Source: Devosia submarina
Lineage (GTDB): Bacteria > Pseudomonadota > Alphaproteobacteria > Rhizobiales > Devosiaceae
Assembly (NCBI RefSeq): GCF_003056345.1
Contig: NZ_PYWB01000013.1
Coordinates: 28,844-92,843 of the forward strand
Direction: 5' to 3'
Length of the DNA stretch: 64,000 nt
This document shows positions 60,909 to 64,000 of this stretch, in pieces; position 1 is the first letter of the stretch; each line of letters opens with the position of its first letter. The notes beneath the pieces are model-generated. The model had not been told where the DNA came from, made no database searches, and saw only the letters and a list, made by a program, of their open reading frames with translations. The translations under genes and the position numbers were made by a program.

Positions 60909-61247
60909 ATGGACAGGATCGACTACATAGAATTCCCAAGCAACAATCGCCCTTTGACCAGCGCCTTCTTCCAGGCCGCCTTTGGCTGGGGTGTCGTAAG
61001 CTATGGTCCCGATTATGACGGGATCAGCAATGCCGGCATCGACGGTGGTGTCGATCAGGCGCCCGAAAAAGTCGCGGCACCCCTTGCCATCGTCCGGACT
61101 GATGATCTGGATGCAGCCGAGCGCAGGGTGGTAAAGGCAGGGGGTGTCATCACCCGGGCCCAGTTCGACTTCCCTGGTGGTCGGCGGTTCCATTTCCGCG
61201 AGCCAGGCGGAAACGAGATGGCCGTTTGGATCGCGACCCACGAGTAG
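60909..61247 (+). CDS. VOC-family (glyoxalase/dioxygenase-like) protein
   Basis: 112 residues from the ATG at 60909, behind GGGAGGG. It is a single vicinal-oxygen-chelate module: RIDYIEFPSNNRPLTSAFFQAAFGWGVVSYGPDYDGI, then PLAIVRTDDLDAAERRVVKAGGVITRAQFDFPGGRRFHFREPGGNEMAVW with the F(R/D)EPxGNE line ending in the metal-binding Glu. Substrate unknown. It lies between clpB and the converging M23 gene. Confidence 0.85.
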   Translation: MDRIDYIEFPSNNRPLTSAFFQAAFGWGVVSYGPDYDGISNAGIDGGVDQAPEKVAAPLAIVRTDDLDAAERRVVKAGGVITRAQFDFPGGRRFHFREPGGNEMAVWIATHE

Positions 61248-61259
61248 CGCCAGCGGGCG

Positions 61260-63236
61260 CTACTGCGCCTGGTTCTGCGCCACGGTTACGGGCGCTGGCT
61301 CGCGCTGCATGAGGTCGTTGATCTGCGCCATGGTCTGGGCAAACTCGGCTTCATATTGCTGGGGCAGCACGTTGTCCTTGGGCAGCTTGACGCTGAGCGG
61401 ATCCACCAGATTACCGTTGATCTTGATCTCGAAATGCAGATGCGGCCCGGTGGATTGCCCGGTTGACCCGACATAGCCGATCACCTGCCCTTGGCGAACC
61501 TTGCTGCCAACCTTGAGACCATCCACAAAGCGTGAGAGGTGCCCGTACCCGGTTTCGTAGCCGTTCACATGGCTGACTTCGATCTTGTTCCCGTAGCCGG
61601 AGGCCCATTTATAATATTGGATCACCCCGTCGCCTGCCGCATAGATCGGCGTGCCTGTGCGGGCTGCCAGGTCAACGCCCGTGTGGAGCCTGCGGGATTT
61701 GAAGATGGGGTGGATGCGGTAGCCGAAGCGGGAGCGCAGCGTGCCTCCGCCTTCCAGCGGCCTGCGGTTGAGGAAGCGCTTTCCCGTTTCGCCATTGGGA
61801 TCATAGAAGTCGATCACGCCATCATCGGTCATGAAGCGATAAAGCTGACGCTTGGTGGAGCCCAGTGTCAGTCCCACATAAAGCAGCTCGCTCCGTCCCT
61901 CGGCATCGGGCGGTGTTTCAAGGATCTCGATGGAATCGCCTGCGGCGATCTTCTTGGTCATATCCACGTCATAGGCGAACATGCCTATGATGCGCTCGAT
62001 GGTGGCGTCATCCAGATCATGCTTGCGGCCCGTTTCCCAGATCGAGCGGTAAACACTGGGAAGGTTGGCGACGTTGATTTCTTCGGTGTCTTCCTCGGGG
62101 AAGACAATATCGGGCGGCGCAAGGCCCAGCACATATTGCCCCTTGTCCGTCAGTGCCACCGTGGCTCGATGCACATCGGTATTGGCGCTGGCGTCATGGG
62201 TATAGATGCTCATGCGGTAGGGAATAAGGGAATTGGACGTGCGTGAGGGGCCAAACAGGATGCGCAGGCGGGTGCCCGCAGGAAGTTGGGTCGATGGAAA
62301 CACATTCTGCAAGGTCGTTTCGATCGCCACGACCATGGCTTCGGTGAAACCATTACGACGCAGCACGTCATCAAGGCTGCTGCGCTCCCTGACCGTCAGG
62401 ATGCGCTCGGCCCGGCCAAGCTGCGCATCGGCTGCAACCGTGGTCTTGGGCACGACCGTGACGTTTTCGGCAATGCCGGCCAGAACATTGGGCTCGCTGG
62501 TCTGGCCAAGATCCCGAATGCTCGGACCAAGCGCCGCATAAGCCAGCGTGGGGCCCGCCGCGTCGTCATAGAAAGTCGCTTCGATAGCGCTGCGCACATA
62601 TTCGGCGGCCGACTGGTCCGAGATCGATTTGGCCGGAACAAAGCTGGCGGGCATGGCCGCTGACTTCACGGCAACTTCGCCTTCCACCTCGGCGCCATAC
62701 ACGTCGGTATTGACCTCAGCCGCAGCAGCATCAGCCTCGATCGGCTGCGTGGCATTCAGAATTGCGACCGGATCATAGTCGGGCACGCCCTCCGAAAGAG
62801 ACGTTGCCGCCGTGGCTAGGGTTGCCCGTATGCGCATGAATGGCTGATTGCGGATCATGTCCCGCCCATCAACGGTCTCGCGAATAGAAGCTTCGATGAT
62901 CTCGCTATCCGAACGGGTAGCTGCCACTGGCCGCATGCGCGAGGATTTGGCCGACATATCGGTCGGCGCAATTGGCTCCTGCTCCGAGCGCGCAAGCTGA
63001 AGGGCTTCGTAAGCTGTCGAGAACGTATCTTGCCCTTCAAAAGAAACATAAAGGGCCGCACCCATAAGAAGGACGCTGGTCAGCCCGGTCATTACGGTTC
63101 CGCTCAGCCAGGCAAAGCTCAGCTCGCGTCCATGGGGGATGTCGCCGTCAGTGGATTGCGCTGTCAGTGCCGCACAATCTTCAAAGCCCGTCGCCTTGAG
63201 CAGAGCGGCATGACGATTTCTTTGCGTTGGGTTCAA
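61260..63236 (-). CDS. M23-family peptidoglycan endopeptidase
   Basis: 658 residues. One membrane segment (about 43-66, SGTVMTGLTSVLLMGAALYVSF) anchors it with most of the protein in the periplasm. A LysM/OapA-like region (about 290-340: RILTVRERSSLDDVLRRNG... LPAGTRLRI) precedes the C-terminal peptidase. RLHTGVDLAARTGTPIYAAGDGVI and STGPHLHFEI carry the metal ligands (HxxxD and HxH). It cuts peptide cross-links of the wall, as MepM-type enzymes do. It converges with the VOC gene, 12 bases apart. Confidence 0.92.
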   Translation of the reverse strand: MNPTQRNRHAALLKATGFEDCAALTAQSTDGDIPHGRELSFAWLSGTVMTGLTSVLLMGAALYVSFEGQDTFSTAYEALQLARSEQEPIAPTDMSAKSSRMRPVAATRSDSEIIEASIRETVDGRDMIRNQPFMRIRATLATAATSLSEGVPDYDPVAILNATQPIEADAAAAEVNTDVYGAEVEGEVAVKSAAMPASFVPAKSISDQSAAEYVRSAIEATFYDDAAGPTLAYAALGPSIRDLGQTSEPNVLAGIAENVTVVPKTTVAADAQLGRAERILTVRERSSLDDVLRRNGFTEAMVVAIETTLQNVFPSTQLPAGTRLRILFGPSRTSNSLIPYRMSIYTHDASANTDVHRATVALTDKGQYVLGLAPPDIVFPEEDTEEINVANLPSVYRSIWETGRKHDLDDATIERIIGMFAYDVDMTKKIAAGDSIEILETPPDAEGRSELLYVGLTLGSTKRQLYRFMTDDGVIDFYDPNGETGKRFLNRRPLEGGGTLRSRFGYRIHPIFKSRRLHTGVDLAARTGTPIYAAGDGVIQYYKWASGYGNKIEVSHVNGYETGYGHLSRFVDGLKVGSKVRQGQVIGYVGSTGQSTGPHLHFEIKINGNLVDPLSVKLPKDNVLPQQYEAEFAQTMAQINDLMQREPAPVTVAQNQAQ

Positions 63237-63695
63237 CGCCCCATCCCTTGGCTATTCACAAATAGGCCCTTGTCCAAGCATGCGCTACGTAGCGCGTGGG
63301 CGCCTTCGCGCGGAGCCTATATCAATCGTTCTGCCGTATCTAAGGAAAATACGGCAAAACTGCGTAGGTCGGCGCACCGGGACGCAAGCCGTCCGTGCGG
63401 ACCAGCAAAGATGGAAAAACGGCGTTTTCCTCGGAAGGGCCCGGAACCTTTAGGAAGGCAGTCGAGTTATCCACAATCGCGGGGCCCAAAATAGTGCTAT
63501 TGCGTGTTTTGCGGAGGACGGGCTTTACACCCCGAACGGGTGCCCCTATATAGGCGTCACCGCTGCAGAGCGCGGCGCTGAGAGGCGCTGGGGGCTGCGG
63601 CAAATCACTGAGGTTGTTGAAAAACTTCTGAGGTGGTTTTCGGGTTTTGGATCTTTGCCTTGTTTTGGTTGGATCCTGGAGCTTGAAAAAGGGTA

Positions 63696-63724
63696 TTGAC
63701 AGTCGGTTCTGACTTTCCTATATC
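63696..63724 (+). promoter_or_regulatory. Strong sigma-70 promoter, probably of an rRNA operon
   Basis: TTGACA (63696-63701), exactly 17 bases, TATATC (63719-63724). This is the best promoter match in the window and points to the right, where a boxA-like leader follows. Confidence 0.7.
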
Positions 63725-63882
63725 CGCCAAACGCTGACGACGCGAGCTTATGTGGCTCCCACTGATTGGCGTTTTTTCTTGACAGGGCAGGGTGGCTGCC
63801 GGGCAACCGGAGGCGATCCTTTGTTCCTTGAAGGATTTATGAGGGGCTTTGGTTCTCTCGTGACGTAGCTTTATGCTGGGTC

Positions 63883-63894
63883 AGCTCATTGACA
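63883..63894 (+). promoter_or_regulatory. boxA-like antitermination site
   Basis: AGCTCATTGACA resembles the boxA element of rRNA leaders (TGCTCTTTGACA-type), which recruits the NusB/NusE antitermination complex. It lies about 160 bases after the strong promoter. Confidence 0.5.
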
Positions 63895-64000
63895 TTGTGA
63901 AGACAGAAGAAAGAGAAACGTGGACGGCGAGGTTCTTGCGAACGGAAGCTGGACGTTAAGTCTGGTGGAAGTTGAAAGACTTTCGATGGGTGCACGTTTT

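Larger units (their letters stand above)
63237..64000. other. Right-edge region: probable rRNA operon promoter and leader
   Basis: 764 bases without a supported protein gene. The left 450 bases must hold the promoter of the M23 gene. From 63696 on there is a near-consensus promoter and a boxA-like site (listed separately). The end of the window has the look of a transcribed rRNA leader (GAAGAAAGAGAAACGTGGAC and following), but no mature rRNA sequence is reached. Confidence 0.55.

Noticed and set aside
63779..63784. A second TTGACA at 63779 as another rRNA promoter
   Set aside because: No acceptable -10 sequence lies 16-18 bases downstream; the region there is G/C-rich.

Overview
The window looks like chromosomal DNA of an alphaproteobacterium of the order Hyphomicrobiales, most likely a Devosia/Pelagibacterium-type organism. 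The grounds are the high G+C, conserved gene blocks typical of the order (secA-PpiC-argJ-GNAT-mutT; accA-xerD-aroK-aroB; bolA-DnaJ-like-cobS-cobT; rpmB-DUF3108-Suv3-like helicase-S4-fdxA-carD; comF-grxC-nitrilase-DUF1178; ubiG/lysC-ptsP-prfA-prmC-DUF4167-clpB), and many short palindromic repeats between genes. The genus is inferred from gene content and order, not from a search.

Layout. 1-2.8 kb: the edge of a small unknown gene, a soluble globin-coupled chemoreceptor, and a decayed chemoreceptor copy behind it. 2.8-10.1 kb: an accessory segment of mostly unrecognised small genes. It holds a Rep_3-like replication initiator behind a repeated palindromic operator, a 284-aa unknown gene behind a 28-bp palindrome, two HTH proteins, two paralogous unknown proteins sharing a TIRGLLA-type motif, and a metallophosphoesterase. 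It ends at the 3' side of a tRNA-Arg(CCU) gene, a common integration point, but I see no integrase and no second copy of the tRNA end. 10.2-64 kb: a conserved housekeeping backbone.

Backbone themes. Cell envelope and quality control: thermonuclease, M48 protease lipoprotein, parvulin isomerase, SecA, L,D-transpeptidase, M23 endopeptidase, ClpB. Amino-acid and aromatic biosynthesis: argJ, aroK, aroB, ilvD, lysC. Fatty acids: accA. Cofactors and redox: cobS-cobT, a queuosine-precursor transporter, ubiG, grxC, fdxA. Genome maintenance: xerD, mutT. Translation and RNA: rpmB, a Suv3-like helicase, an S4 protein, prfA, prmC. Regulation: ptsP (nitrogen PTS enzyme I) and carD. The right edge carries a strong sigma-70 promoter and a boxA-like leader, which suggests an rRNA operon beginning just outside the window.

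Five families of dispersed palindromic intergenic repeats (called A to E here) sit in many gaps, usually just after gene ends. The most unusual material is the accessory segment with its operators and paralogous unknown genes, plus an 18-bp perfect palindrome between ilvD and its divergent neighbour.
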